Under the pieces are notes generated by a model. That model saw nothing but the letters and a program-made list of their open reading frames with translations. It was not told the origin of the DNA and did not search any database. The position numbers and the translations under genes were made by a program. A stretch of DNA of 51,977 nucleotides from Bacteroidota bacterium (GTDB lineage Bacteria > Bacteroidota > Bacteroidia > UBA7662), in the NCBI GenBank assembly GCA_005799065.1, contig SYHW01000003.1:1-51977 (forward strand), given 5' to 3'. Positions 15,876-24,530 of the stretch are shown in pieces (the stretch's first letter is position 1; each line of letters begins with the position of its first letter).

Positions 15876-18309
15876 TACCAATATCTTGAATCAGAATCGC
15901 CTTATCTTTCCATTATTTGGCTTTTTTAGCCTTGCCACATGTTTTCTGGCCCTTTTTTCATCTCTCGCTTCAGCTCAGAACCTGCGCAATAACCCGAATT
16001 CCAACCACGGCAACAAATTTGAGCAGTTGGGTATCATTTTACCCGACGCCAATAGCTACAGAACAGCTTCTGGAGCTCCAGGGCACGAATATTGGCAGCA
16101 GCGCGCCGACTATAAAATCGAGGCCGAGTTGGATGAAGATGCGCAGGTCCTGCGCGGCTCTGAGCTAATCACCTACACCAATCACTCGCCCGATGTGCTC
16201 GACTACCTTTGGCTTCAGTTGGATGAAAATGAGCACCACCCGCAAGCGGAGTCGAACTATTTCAATGAAAGTCGGCTCGGCAGGCGTATGACTGAATCCG
16301 ATTTGGAACGCATGCTCCCTGCCCGTATGCTCGAGGGACACGGCGTACAAATTTTTGAAGTCAGTGACGGGAAAGGCCTTTCGCTTCCCTACACCATCAA
16401 CCAGACCATGATGCGGGTGGATTTGCGTGAACCGTTGCGTCCGGGAAAACGTGCACAGCTCAAAATTCGTTGGCAGTATAAGATTCCAGACCGCATGAAA
16501 GTGGGCGGACGGGGCGGCTACGAACAATTGAAGGACGGCAATATTTTGTTCACCATCACCCAGTGGTTTCCTCGACTTTGTGTATACAGTGACTATCAGG
16601 GCTGGAACCACAAACAATTTACAGGAAGAGGGGAGTTTTCTTTGCCATTTGGCGATTATCAAGTGAGCATGAATGTTCCCGACGACCATGTAGTGGTTTC
16701 GACGGGTACCTGTTCCAACTACAAACGAGTGTTGTCGACCGATCAATATCGCAGATGGCAAAAAGCCCAAAATACTTCGGAGCCAATAGAAATTGTGACC
16801 CGAGAAGAGGCCCTCAGGAAGGAGTCGAGCCGCTCTGTCGGCCGAAAAACCTGGGTTTTTGAAGCCAAAAATGTCCGGGACTTTGCTTGGGGCAGTTCGC
16901 GGAGGTTTATTTGGGATGCGATGGCCGTGGATATCGCAGGAAAGAAGGTCATGGCAATGAGCGCCTATCCGAAGGAGTCGTATGCCCTGTACAGAAAATA
17001 CAGCACCAAAGTTGTGGCGCATACACTAAGGGTTTATTCGAAACACACCATCCCATACCCCTACCCTGTGGCCATCAGTGTGGAGGCCTCGAATGGCATG
17101 GAATACCCCATGATCTGCTTTAATTTTGGGCGAACGCTCGAGGATGGCACCTATTCGGAGCAAACCAAATACGGTATGATTGGGGTGATTATTCACGAGG
17201 TGGGCCATAACTTCTTTCCAATGATCATCAACTCTGATGAACGGAACTGGAGCTGGATGGATGAGGGACTCAACACCTTCGTGCAATTTCTGACCGAACA
17301 AGAATTTGATAATCAGTACCCTTCGCGAAGAGGCCCCGCACACCGAATTGCCGATTATATGCGATTACCTGCTGATCAACTCGAGCCCATCATGACCAAC
17401 AGCGAAAACATCATGCAATTCGGTCCGAATGCCTACGGAAAACCAGCTACAGCACTGAATATTTTACGCGAAACGGTAATGGGTCGCGATTTGTTTGATT
17501 TCGCCTTCCGCACCTATGCGCAGCGTTGGGCCTTCAGACACCCCTCACCTGCCGATTTTTTCAGAACCATGGAGGATGCTTCTGGGGTGGATCTCGACTG
17601 GTTTTGGCGTGCCTGGTTTTTCGATATTGAACCGGTCGACATCAGCCTGGATTCGGTTCGGGTGCTCACGCCAACCGATAGTATACCGGGTAGTTTAGCC
17701 GGTGCGCCAACTACCGACCGAAACAGGGACCGTATGGGGCGTGCTTCAGAAGGCAAACACATTAGTGCATTGCGCAACAAAGCGTCGGGCATGAAGTTTT
17801 TGGTGGATCTGGATACCTCTTTACGGGACTTTTACTACTTCTACAATGATTCCTTGAGAAAAGTGGATGAAAACGAGCCCCGTTTATCGGCAGTTCGTGG
17901 TTCCGAATGGAATGACTCACTGATAAGCCAGGCCCAAATCGATGGTAAGCCCGTATTCGTATATGAATTACACCTCAGAAATGCCGGGGGCTGTGTGATG
18001 CCTGTGATACTTCGTTGGGAGTTTGAAGACGGAACGAGCCAAGAAGACCGCATTTCGGCCTATGTCTGGCGTAAAAATGAACAACAGATTGTGAAGACAT
18101 TTGTTCATTTCAAGCCCGTTCGCTCAGTTTTGGTTGACCCCCACCGTGAAACGGCTGATATTGATACAGGCAACAATCTATGGCCACGTGATGATGCACA
18201 GATGGTTCCCGGAAGAGTGGTGATGTATAAAAGTCGGCGCGAAACAGCCGGGCGAAGAAGTACGCCTGAATTAGCCAATCCCATGCAAATCCGTACCACC
18301 GGGCAGTGA
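15832..18309 (+). CDS. M1-family zinc metallopeptidase, exported
   Basis: This gluzincin aminopeptidase has HEVGH at about residues 455-459 (from ATG 15832) and the third zinc ligand Glu in WMDEG 18 residues on. The substrate motif appears as NGMEYPM. A signal peptide-like stretch (LIFPLFGFFSLATCFLALF, ending LASAQ) lies near the start. ATG 15832 overlaps the upstream gene by 44 bases and gives a long N-region. A TTG at 15886, 11 bases after the upstream stop, gives a textbook signal peptide and may be the true start. The last 39 bases overlap the convergent thioesterase gene. It probably degrades peptides in the periplasm. Confidence 0.88.
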   Translation: MKPTVRPAKKELPVNTNILNQNRLIFPLFGFFSLATCFLALFSSLASAQNLRNNPNSNHGNKFEQLGIILPDANSYRTASGAPGHEYWQQRADYKIEAELDEDAQVLRGSELITYTNHSPDVLDYLWLQLDENEHHPQAESNYFNESRLGRRMTESDLERMLPARMLEGHGVQIFEVSDGKGLSLPYTINQTMMRVDLREPLRPGKRAQLKIRWQYKIPDRMKVGGRGGYEQLKDGNILFTITQWFPRLCVYSDYQGWNHKQFTGRGEFSLPFGDYQVSMNVPDDHVVVSTGTCSNYKRVLSTDQYRRWQKAQNTSEPIEIVTREEALRKESSRSVGRKTWVFEAKNVRDFAWGSSRRFIWDAMAVDIAGKKVMAMSAYPKESYALYRKYSTKVVAHTLRVYSKHTIPYPYPVAISVEASNGMEYPMICFNFGRTLEDGTYSEQTKYGMIGVIIHEVGHNFFPMIINSDERNWSWMDEGLNTFVQFLTEQEFDNQYPSRRGPAHRIADYMRLPADQLEPIMTNSENIMQFGPNAYGKPATALNILRETVMGRDLFDFAFRTYAQRWAFRHPSPADFFRTMEDASGVDLDWFWRAWFFDIEPVDISLDSVRVLTPTDSIPGSLAGAPTTDRNRDRMGRASEGKHISALRNKASGMKFLVDLDTSLRDFYYFYNDSLRKVDENEPRLSAVRGSEWNDSLISQAQIDGKPVFVYELHLRNAGGCVMPVILRWEFEDGTSQEDRISAYVWRKNEQQIVKTFVHFKPVRSVLVDPHRETADIDTGNNLWPRDDAQMVPGRVVMYKSRRETAGRRSTPELANPMQIRTTGQ

Positions 18310-18690
18310 TTCGAAGATCGACTGCAAGCGATCGCGTGTGAGAATTTTTTGAATTTGTTTACCTTGGGCAATCAAGCGGTCTCGCTCATATGCCTGCCAG
18401 GTACAAACCAGGGTATTGCCATTCATTTCCTCCACCTTGGCCGTAAAATCGATCAAGGCGCCTGGCAGTGCACCCGATAGATGTTCGACTGATACATAGG
18501 TACCGATTCCTTCTTCATGGTCCTCGCGTGCTTCCAGAACAAATTGCCGACAGGCAAATTCTGCATCGCGGGCCAACGCAAAAGTAGCATATACCGGGTG
18601 CACGGGTCCGTTTGCAAAAGTAGCCGTATCGGCTAGCGTTACAACATGCCTCCAATGGCGGGTATCCCCAGGCTGAAACTGCCTTTTCAT
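18271..18690 (-). CDS. Hotdog-fold thioesterase-like protein
   Basis: This 139-residue protein has the size and pattern of a hotdog thioesterase: FANGPVHPVYATFALARDAE, then EGIGTYVSVEHLSGALPG and LVCTWQAYERDRLIAQGK. It resembles the FlK-like acyl-CoA thioesterase group; the substrate cannot be told. Its ATG overlaps the stop of the dtxR-type gene as ATGA, so the two are probably co-translated. Its 3' end overlaps the convergent M1 peptidase gene. Confidence 0.75.
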   Translation of the reverse strand: MKRQFQPGDTRHWRHVVTLADTATFANGPVHPVYATFALARDAEFACRQFVLEAREDHEEGIGTYVSVEHLSGALPGALIDFTAKVEEMNGNTLVCTWQAYERDRLIAQGKQIQKILTRDRLQSIFESLPGGTDLHGIG

Positions 18691-19367
18691 GGCATACGGT
18701 CTAGGCGTTTAACTTGAACACTATTGGAAACTTCCCTAGTAATGCGCCATTCGCTGCCATCTTCTCTTCTGATGCGCATACTGTTGTCAAATTTTTCTAC
18801 CGAAACCACATGAAAATGGCTTCCGGGTCGCAATTCGATCTCATCCAGATACTTGAGCAAGACATCACTGCCTTCGTCTACACACACCACCCGTGCATGT
18901 TCTCCTGAGATCAGGCTGTTCATAGGCTTGGTGGGTCTGTGTGGCATTTGCAAATGTGCCCCGGGGATCAATTCTCCATGTGGATCTTCGGTTGGGTTTC
19001 CTAAGAAGGCGTCGAGCCGAGCAATGAGTTCTGGGTGAGAGACATGTTCGAGTTCTTCTGCGATTTCATGAATCTCGTTCCAGCGAAAGCCAAGAGAATG
19101 GACCAGAAAGTGCTCCCATAATCGATGGCGCCGCACAATAAACAGTGCCTGTTGCATTCCGCTCTCGGTGAGGGTTACCCCCTTATACCGATTGTGGTTG
19201 AGCAGACCTTTATCGCTGAGGCGTCTCAGCATATCACTCACCGATGCGGGGCGGGTATCCATGCGTGCTGCGATGGCGTTGGTGGAGGCCTCCACGGCTT
19301 CTGTTGATGAAGCGCTGATCATGTAAATGGCCTTGAGGTAATTTTGCTCGGTGCGACTCAACTGCAT
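18687..19367 (-). CDS. DtxR/MntR-family metal-dependent repressor
   Basis: The N-terminal winged helix (MQLSRTEQNYLKAIY, then ARMDTRPASVSDMLRRL and GLLNHNRYKGVTLTESG) is followed by a metal-binding dimerisation domain (RHRLWEHFLV, EIAEELEHVSHPELI) and a C-terminal SH3-like FeoA domain. Such proteins repress iron or manganese uptake genes when loaded with metal. The start at 19367 is chosen because a TATTTTTG -7 box (19371-19378) ends four bases upstream, so the message would be almost leaderless. No metal transporter lies nearby. Confidence 0.9.
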   Translation of the reverse strand: MQLSRTEQNYLKAIYMISASSTEAVEASTNAIAARMDTRPASVSDMLRRLSDKGLLNHNRYKGVTLTESGMQQALFIVRRHRLWEHFLVHSLGFRWNEIHEIAEELEHVSHPELIARLDAFLGNPTEDPHGELIPGAHLQMPHRPTKPMNSLISGEHARVVCVDEGSDVLLKYLDEIELRPGSHFHVVSVEKFDNSMRIRREDGSEWRITREVSNSVQVKRLDRMP

Positions 19368-19370
19368 GCC

Positions 19371-19378
19371 CAAAAATA
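19371..19378 (-). promoter_or_regulatory. -7 box (TATTTTTG) for the dtxR-type gene
   Basis: The minus strand reads TATTTTTG, matching TAnnTTTG, directly upstream of the ATG at 19367 and partly inside the space after rsmG. The transcript should start at or next to the initiation codon. Confidence 0.45.
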
Positions 19379-19386
19379 CTAGTTCC

Positions 19387-20025
19387 CTACAATCCTGAGT
19401 AGCCCTGCCCCAACATGGGCATATGTACCACCTTTTTGGTCAGAAAAAATTCGTCTCGATAAAAATCAGCGATTGAGAAAATTTGATATGGACGTTGGCA
19501 TTCATCCAATTCCTCTTGCAAGTCACCCCCCTTTAGATATAATATTCCGTTGGTCAGTGCATGTTGCGATTCGCGCAAAAATTTTCCCTTGACCCAGGCC
19601 GAAAATGGCGCCATGCGGGTTACGGCCCGGCTCACTACGAAATCGAATCGCTCCCCTACCTGTTCGATTCTCTTTTGTTCGGCACGCACGTTAAATAGCT
19701 TCAATTCACGGCAAACTTCGCGCACCACCTTAATCTTCTTTCCGATCGAGTCGACCAACAAAAAGTTGGTTTCGGGAAATAAAATAGCCAAAGGGACGCC
19801 AGGAAAACCGCCACCCGTTCCTGCGTCCATGATCTGCGCATTCGACTTGAAGGCCTGCACCTTGGCGATGGCCAGACTATGCAAAAGATGATGAACCTCA
19901 AATTGCTCCATGTCGCGGCGAGAGATCAGATTTATCCGTTCATTCCAATAGGTATATAAAGTCTGCAATTGACCAAATTGCTCCACCTGTGGTGGTGTTA
20001 ATCCTGGAAAATGTTCGGATAACAT
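19387..20025 (-). CDS. rsmG: RsmG, 16S rRNA m7G527 methyltransferase
   Basis: RsmG methylates N7 of G527 in 16S rRNA. The 212-residue protein shows NERINLISRRD, the SAM motif MDAGTGGGFPGVPLAI, then DSIGKKIKVV and a VVSRAVTRM motif. The start at 20025 (MLSEHFPG) lies just past the stop of the glycosyltransferase gene; starting at 20061 would overlap it by 32 bases. It is co-directional with the glycosyltransferase and probably co-transcribed. Confidence 0.93.
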   Translation of the reverse strand: MLSEHFPGLTPPQVEQFGQLQTLYTYWNERINLISRRDMEQFEVHHLLHSLAIAKVQAFKSNAQIMDAGTGGGFPGVPLAILFPETNFLLVDSIGKKIKVVREVCRELKLFNVRAEQKRIEQVGERFDFVVSRAVTRMAPFSAWVKGKFLRESQHALTNGILYLKGGDLQEELDECQRPYQIFSIADFYRDEFFLTKKVVHMPMLGQGYSGL

Positions 20026-20029
20026 AGCA

Positions 20030-21199
20030 TTAGGAATCAACCGGCCTACCAGCAGATGCACGGATGGTCCATGCCATGGAGAGGAACAGATAGAGGAACT
20101 CCAAGATGGGCAGCATCAGTAAAATAATGGGGATTTGAAAACGCCTCATGGCCACGGAAAGCAAAATCCAGCGCAACAAAAACTGAACAGCGAAAGCCGC
20201 CACCACCCCCCAGAAAAATGGAGGCTGCTGCTGTGAAAACCAGGCACCGCTCAAGGCAGTGAACAATACCAGCCATGGATTCCATGCCCAATAGTTCAAT
20301 ACTGTTTGATCAACGGGCCTAAACAAGCTTCGATTGCCCACATACTTCAACTTTCGTTTCCAAAACCATTGGAAGGACTTCTCCTCGTTGATGCGCACAA
20401 ATGCCGGAGCATCCAAACAAATACCGACGTTCTTAGGTGTTGAGGCCACATTCACAAACAGGTCATCTTCACCCGAAGGATGCCTGACGTGTGCGATGAA
20501 ACCCTTGCGAAAAAAGAAAAGCCCTTTCAAATATCCCATATTCCTGCCATCGCCGGCGTAGGCCCGTCTGCGCATGGCATGACCAAATAGCTTCAAGTTT
20601 TCGCGAAGGGCATCCCACTGCATAAGAGACGAGATCAATCCAGGATAAGGCGTGTATCCGGTGTAACCGAGTACGATTTCTCGCTCTTGGCCGCCATCAA
20701 AGGCCATCTGCATATACTGAATCCAGTGTTTTGAGCTCGGGAGGGCGTCGATATGACTAAATAAAATACGCGCATGAGCTGCTGCCTTCACCCCAAGAGC
20801 CATGGCGAATTTTCGATCGGTAGGGTGCTTATCCTGCTCCTGAATATCTACAACACGGAGGCTCGGATAACGTGCTTGCATGGAAATGATGACATCCTGA
20901 CTCTCGTCGTAGGAACGGTCATTAACCAGTACAATCTCATACTCTGGATACTCTTGTTCCATCCAAACGGGCAAGTTTCTCAGAATTTGATCAGCCTGAT
21001 TGCGCGCATAGATGACCACAGAAACGGGTTCAGTGCCTGCCTCCAAAAATTCCGGTGTTCGTCCGGCACGTCGAATCACGCTGAGCCAGTAAGCCAGATA
21101 ATAATAGACTTGCAGCAAAAAGAAACACGCGAAAACGCTGATGGCCACAAACATGATGGGCTTGGCCAACTCGGGGGAAACTTCGGGTAAGGAAAACAT
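20030..21199 (-). CDS. Membrane glycosyltransferase, family 2
   Basis: The 389-residue protein has an N-terminal membrane helix (about 14-36), a GT-A catalytic domain starting PVSVVIYARNQAD and EIVLVNDRSYDES, the acceptor-site motif GEDDLFV, a QWFWKRK segment in place of QxxRW, and three or four membrane helices at the C-terminus. Such enzymes add sugars to lipid or polysaccharide acceptors at the inner membrane. The product cannot be named. It is divergent from tgt across a 53-base region in which each gene's -7 box overlaps the other's start codon. Confidence 0.88.
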   Translation of the reverse strand: MFSLPEVSPELAKPIMFVAISVFACFFLLQVYYYLAYWLSVIRRAGRTPEFLEAGTEPVSVVIYARNQADQILRNLPVWMEQEYPEYEIVLVNDRSYDESQDVIISMQARYPSLRVVDIQEQDKHPTDRKFAMALGVKAAAHARILFSHIDALPSSKHWIQYMQMAFDGGQEREIVLGYTGYTPYPGLISSLMQWDALRENLKLFGHAMRRRAYAGDGRNMGYLKGLFFFRKGFIAHVRHPSGEDDLFVNVASTPKNVGICLDAPAFVRINEEKSFQWFWKRKLKYVGNRSLFRPVDQTVLNYWAWNPWLVLFTALSGAWFSQQQPPFFWGVVAAFAVQFLLRWILLSVAMRRFQIPIILLMLPILEFLYLFLSMAWTIRASAGRPVDS

Positions 21200-21206
21200 A
21201 TTTTTG
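21199..21206 (+). promoter_or_regulatory. -7 box (TATTTTTG) for tgt
   Basis: TATTTTTG matches TAnnTTTG; transcription would start near 21213, 40 bases before the tgt ATG. The box touches the start codon of the divergent glycosyltransferase gene. Confidence 0.45.
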
Positions 21207-21245
21207 CGGGGATAAAAATAATGTAAAGGCCAACATAGTTGGGGA

Positions 21246-21253
21246 CAAAATTA
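21246..21253 (-). promoter_or_regulatory. -7 box (TAATTTTG) for the glycosyltransferase and rsmG
   Basis: On the minus strand TAATTTTG matches TAnnTTTG; transcription would begin near 21239, 40 bases before the glycosyltransferase ATG. It touches the tgt start codon. Confidence 0.45.
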
Positions 21254-22395
21254 TGCACACCATAGAATTCGAACTTGAACGCACCGATTCATCTACTGAG
21301 GCGCGTGCAGGTATCTTGCGCACTGCACATGGCGCCATTCCCACCCCGATGTTTATGCCTGTTGGTACGCAGGCTACGGTGAAAGCTGTACGCCAAGAAT
21401 CATTGCGTGATGAGGTCGGCGCACGCATTATTTTGGGCAATACCTACCACCTCTACCTGCGTCCAGGCCGGGCGATGTTGGAATCGGCTGGTGGGTTACA
21501 CGCCTTTATGGGTTGGGACAGACCCATCCTCACCGACAGTGGGGGCTATCAGGTATTTTCCTTGGCCGATCGAAGAAAAATTCGGGAGGAAGGGGTGACG
21601 TTCGCCAGTCATATTGATGGTAGTCGGCACGTCTTTAGCCCAGAATCGGTGGTCGATGCCCAACGCAGCATAGGAGCCGACATCTGCATGGCATTTGATG
21701 AATGTCCGCCCTACCCTTGCGAAGAATCCTACTTGGTGCAGTCGATGCACAGGACCCACCGCTGGCTCGACCGCTGCTTGGCGCGGTGGGACGAAACTGA
21801 AGCCTTATATGGATATCCTCAGGCCTTATTTCCGATCGTTCAAGGCGGAACTATTGCGCGATTAAGGGAGGAGTCGGCCCGCTACATCGTGGAGCGAAGA
21901 CCCTGTGAAGGCTACGCGATTGGTGGCTTGAGTGTGGGTGAACCGGCTGACATGATGTACGATATGTGCAGCCGCGTGTGCTCCATACTTCCAACCAATA
22001 AGCCCCGCTACCTCATGGGTGTAGGCACGCCCGTCAATTTATTGGAAAATATAGCCTTAGGGGTCGATCTGTTTGATTGTGTGATGCCCACGCGCAATGC
22101 CCGAAACGGCATGCTCTTTACATGGAATGGGGTCATCAATCTGAAAAATGCGCGTTGGCGCGGCAATTTCGACCGCATCGACGCTGAATCTGCCCTACCA
22201 TCTGACCGAAATTACAGCTTGGCCTATATGGCTCATTTATTCCAGGCAGGGGAAATGCTGGGACCCCAACTCGCCAGTTTACACAACCTCCATTTCTACA
22301 TAGACCTAGTTAGCCAGGCCCGCTCCCATATTTTAGACGGTAGCTTTGCCAGTTGGAAACGAGGCATCATCCCCCAACTCGAAAAGAGATTATAA
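21253..22395 (+). CDS. tgt: Tgt, tRNA-guanine transglycosylase (queuosine pathway), without the zinc cysteines
   Basis: Tgt swaps G34 for preQ1 in tRNAs for Asp, Asn, His and Tyr. Seen here: TDSGGYQVFSL with the general-base Asp, FPIVQGG, IGGLSVGEP, and LFDCVMPTRNARNG with the nucleophile Asp. The usual C-terminal zinc motif CxCxxC is absent: the segment reads DAESALPSDRNYSLAY, while the later His (LHNLHFY) is kept. I recall Bacteroidota Tgt proteins as generally lacking these cysteines, so this is probably lineage-typical rather than damage. Length 380 residues is normal. Confidence 0.93.
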   Translation: MHTIEFELERTDSSTEARAGILRTAHGAIPTPMFMPVGTQATVKAVRQESLRDEVGARIILGNTYHLYLRPGRAMLESAGGLHAFMGWDRPILTDSGGYQVFSLADRRKIREEGVTFASHIDGSRHVFSPESVVDAQRSIGADICMAFDECPPYPCEESYLVQSMHRTHRWLDRCLARWDETEALYGYPQALFPIVQGGTIARLREESARYIVERRPCEGYAIGGLSVGEPADMMYDMCSRVCSILPTNKPRYLMGVGTPVNLLENIALGVDLFDCVMPTRNARNGMLFTWNGVINLKNARWRGNFDRIDAESALPSDRNYSLAYMAHLFQAGEMLGPQLASLHNLHFYIDLVSQARSHILDGSFASWKRGIIPQLEKRL

Positions 22396-22494
22396 CAATC
22401 CTCTTAAAATCATCATCTCGGATCAGAGAATCAGACCTACCGGATTTCTTTTCAGAATGATTGAATGGGCTTTTTTCAATGAGCTTAACCAATA

Positions 22495-23061
22495 CTACTC
22501 AGGGCGGCAAATTTCGCCGTTTTCGAGAAAAGACAAATGGGCATCGACCATTCTCAAAACTTCGGAAACCGAACGAACCAGCAGGAAATTATTGACCAAT
22601 TGAAACTGAACGATGCCCTTCATATCAATGAAAAACAAACCACGATAGGCTATCATTGGGCCAGAGGCGGAAAGCCCTCCATCTGTTTCAACCTGATAAT
22701 CGCCTGCCAGGACACCATACATTTTGCTGATTACCTTACTGCTGTCGGATACCAAAGGATAGGTGACTCCTTTTATTCCACCCGCTGAAGCGTCCATGGT
22801 TAACCATACCTTGTGGGCGTCCTCTGTGTCGGTCGAGCAGGCAACAACAGCAACATTTCGTTGCTCAAATTCAGCAAGCCTTTTTTGGAATGCATGCATT
22901 TCGATCGGACAAACCGAACTAAAGTCCTTCGGGTAAAAGAAAAGAATCACGTGCTTTTTACCGATAAATTGATCCAAGCTGAAGGAGTCAATAACTTCAT
23001 TTCCACCAACAACCGCCTTAGCGCGAAATGATGGTGCCATGCGGCCAACTAAAATAGACAT
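22495..23061 (-). CDS. Typical 2-Cys peroxiredoxin (AhpC/Prx)
   Basis: This 188-residue protein reduces hydroperoxides. The peroxidatic Cys51 lies in KDFSSVCPIE, the variant of FTFVCPTE; the resolving Cys185 is in GEICRPE, three residues from the end. The C-terminal tail is therefore shorter than in classic AhpC, which may make it less prone to over-oxidation. It is convergent with tgt; the 99 bases between them show no clear terminator. Confidence 0.92.
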   Translation of the reverse strand: MSILVGRMAPSFRAKAVVGGNEVIDSFSLDQFIGKKHVILFFYPKDFSSVCPIEMHAFQKRLAEFEQRNVAVVACSTDTEDAHKVWLTMDASAGGIKGVTYPLVSDSSKVISKMYGVLAGDYQVETDGGLSASGPMIAYRGLFFIDMKGIVQFQLVNNFLLVRSVSEVLRMVDAHLSFLENGEICRPE

Positions 23062-23212
23062 ATTTTATTTTTAAGGATTTCAAAAACCAAACCATTTCAA
23101 TTAATCAGTGAATCTGCAAAAAATATCCCTAAAAGTAAATAATAAACAAAAACGGGAATCCTCCAATTGTACACTATGTCAACAAACATAAATGAGGAAC
23201 AAAAGTTTTGCA

Positions 23213-23220
23213 TATCTTTG
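23213..23220 (+). promoter_or_regulatory. -7 box (TATCTTTG) for the cold-shock gene
   Basis: TATCTTTG matches the Bacteroidota -7 consensus; the leader would be only about 14 bases, much shorter than the long regulatory leader of E. coli cspA. Confidence 0.5.
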
Positions 23221-23240
23221 CAACTTAATTTTTTAACCCA

Positions 23241-23438
23241 ATGAATACAGGTACAGTAAAATTTTTCAATGAAACCAAAGGTTACGGCTTCATCAAGTGT
23301 GATGATAGTGGAACCGAGTACTTCGTTCACGCTACAGGCGTGATCGACCGAATCCGCGAGAATGATCGGGTGTCTTTTTCCCTGAAAGAGGGTAAAAAAG
23401 GCATGAACGCGGTGGATGTGAAAATAAGCGCAGAGTAA
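23241..23438 (+). CDS. CspA-family cold-shock protein
   Basis: This 65-residue single OB-fold protein has RNP1 KGYGFIK and RNP2 EYFVHAT. It binds single-stranded RNA or DNA and acts as an RNA chaperone. It begins MNTGTVKFFN, the usual start of the family. It is monocistronic: it has its own -7 box and is followed by a strong hairpin terminator and a second weaker one. Confidence 0.95.
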   Translation: MNTGTVKFFNETKGYGFIKCDDSGTEYFVHATGVIDRIRENDRVSFSLKEGKKGMNAVDVKISAE

Positions 23439-23461
23439 TCTCCGATATCGTTCACGATTCT

Positions 23462-23487
23462 AGCCCCTCTTCGAGGGGCTTTTTTTT
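23462..23487 (+). terminator. Rho-independent terminator of the cold-shock gene
   Basis: AGCCCCTC (23462-23469) pairs with GAGGGGCT (23473-23480) around TTC, followed by seven T. Confidence 0.92.
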
Positions 23488-23518
23488 CACCTCACTGATC
23501 ATGGGTGTTTTTTAACTT

Positions 23519-23538
23519 ACCACAATAGTGGTTTTTTT
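23519..23538 (+). terminator. Possible second terminator after the cold-shock gene
   Basis: ACCAC (23519-23523) pairs with GTGGT (23528-23532) around AATA, followed by TTTTTT. The stem is short; it may back up the first terminator. Confidence 0.45.
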
Positions 23539-23585
23539 AGCTTCGTCGGGTTTTTAAACTTCACCGACCGTTAGTCGATTTAACT

Positions 23586-24530
23586 TTAAGGGGCAACATA
23601 AGTGTCCATATGTCTTTGCTTCTTCTCAGGGTAGATGTCTGCGATGGTGACCATTATTCCCGTCTCCTCTACAAAACCGAAGGCGTCGTTGATGGCCGTC
23701 CCAAAGGTTCGCATGCTTAAAGACAAGTTCATATAGGAGTTGATGAGCGGGGGAATATTCTCTCCCAGACTACGCAAACGACGATTCAGTAACTGATACG
23801 CCTCTTTATAATCTGTTCCCCAAAGTATGGACTCATCGGCAGGACCGCTGAATTGTTGGAGGACCTCATCCTTTGGCCAAACCAACTTATCGCGATCCGG
23901 AAAAAAATGTTTCAAGAAAGACATCAAAACCTCTTTTGCTTGGGAATTATAATGTGTGAACATCGTGACTTTTCCAAACAAATAGCGCAGCTGAGGGCGG
24001 CTAACAAACAACGCCCCAAGTCCATCCCAAAGATTGTCGAGTGAGAAAATCGAAGCTTTTCCGCCCGTCCCCGGCTGGTAACTGGGTTGCACAAATGATC
24101 GACCCAATTCTAAGGTATGCGGCAAAAAATCGCGCAAAAATTCTTCGCTAAAAACAAAAAGCGTCGAAGTCGATAAACTCTGACTGCCTGCTGCGGACTC
24201 GAGGGCCTCAGCACCCATCCTCATGCGATAACCTGCTACTATTTCGGCTTCTACCGGATCCCATACAATAAGCTGTTCATACGCTTGCGGACCCTGATCA
24301 TATGCGTCCAAATCCAACTCTTTTCCGGTTCCTCCCCCCGCCTCACGGAAACTCCATTCGCGGAGACGACCAACCTCAGTGAGCAGCGCTGGGCACTCCT
24401 GACCTCGAAAAATGTATATTTCTCGACCAGCTTTATGGGTTCGACGAAGCAGGAATGCACGCGAAAGATCATTGGAGAGCGCCTCTAGGCTGGGTCGATC
24501 GATAAGTGATTGTTCTTTTTTAATACTCAT
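23586..24530 (-). CDS. glsB: GNAT N-acyltransferase of glycine/ornithine lipid synthesis (GlsB/OlsB-like)
   Basis: This 314-residue protein belongs to the OlsB-like acyltransferases, earlier annotated as hemolysin. Family marks are IVAGYRMRMG, TLELGRSFVQPSYQ and IFSLDNLWDGLGALF. The enzyme attaches a 3-hydroxy fatty acid to the amino group of glycine or ornithine. It overlaps the O-acyltransferase gene upstream by 11 bases; this two-gene pair is the glsB/glsA arrangement known from Bacteroides for glycine lipids. The amino acid used cannot be told from sequence. It is the last gene of the long minus-strand cox run. Confidence 0.82.
   Translation of the reverse strand: MSIKKEQSLIDRPSLEALSNDLSRAFLLRRTHKAGREIYIFRGQECPALLTEVGRLREWSFREAGGGTGKELDLDAYDQGPQAYEQLIVWDPVEAEIVAGYRMRMGAEALESAAGSQSLSTSTLFVFSEEFLRDFLPHTLELGRSFVQPSYQPGTGGKASIFSLDNLWDGLGALFVSRPQLRYLFGKVTMFTHYNSQAKEVLMSFLKHFFPDRDKLVWPKDEVLQQFSGPADESILWGTDYKEAYQLLNRRLRSLGENIPPLINSYMNLSLSMRTFGTAINDAFGFVEETGIMVTIADIYPEKKQRHMDTYVAP

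Noticed and set aside
16165-17022. Long minus-strand frame inside the M1 peptidase gene
   Set aside because: It is antisense to a clearly recognised peptidase and shows no domain, signal or promoter.
23097-23330. Minus-strand frame overlapping the cold-shock gene
   Set aside because: It covers the cold-shock coding region and its promoter, and has no recognisable features.
23562-23585. Hairpin terminator after glsB
   Set aside because: Only a four-base stem (CGAC/GTCG) without a T run; not convincing.
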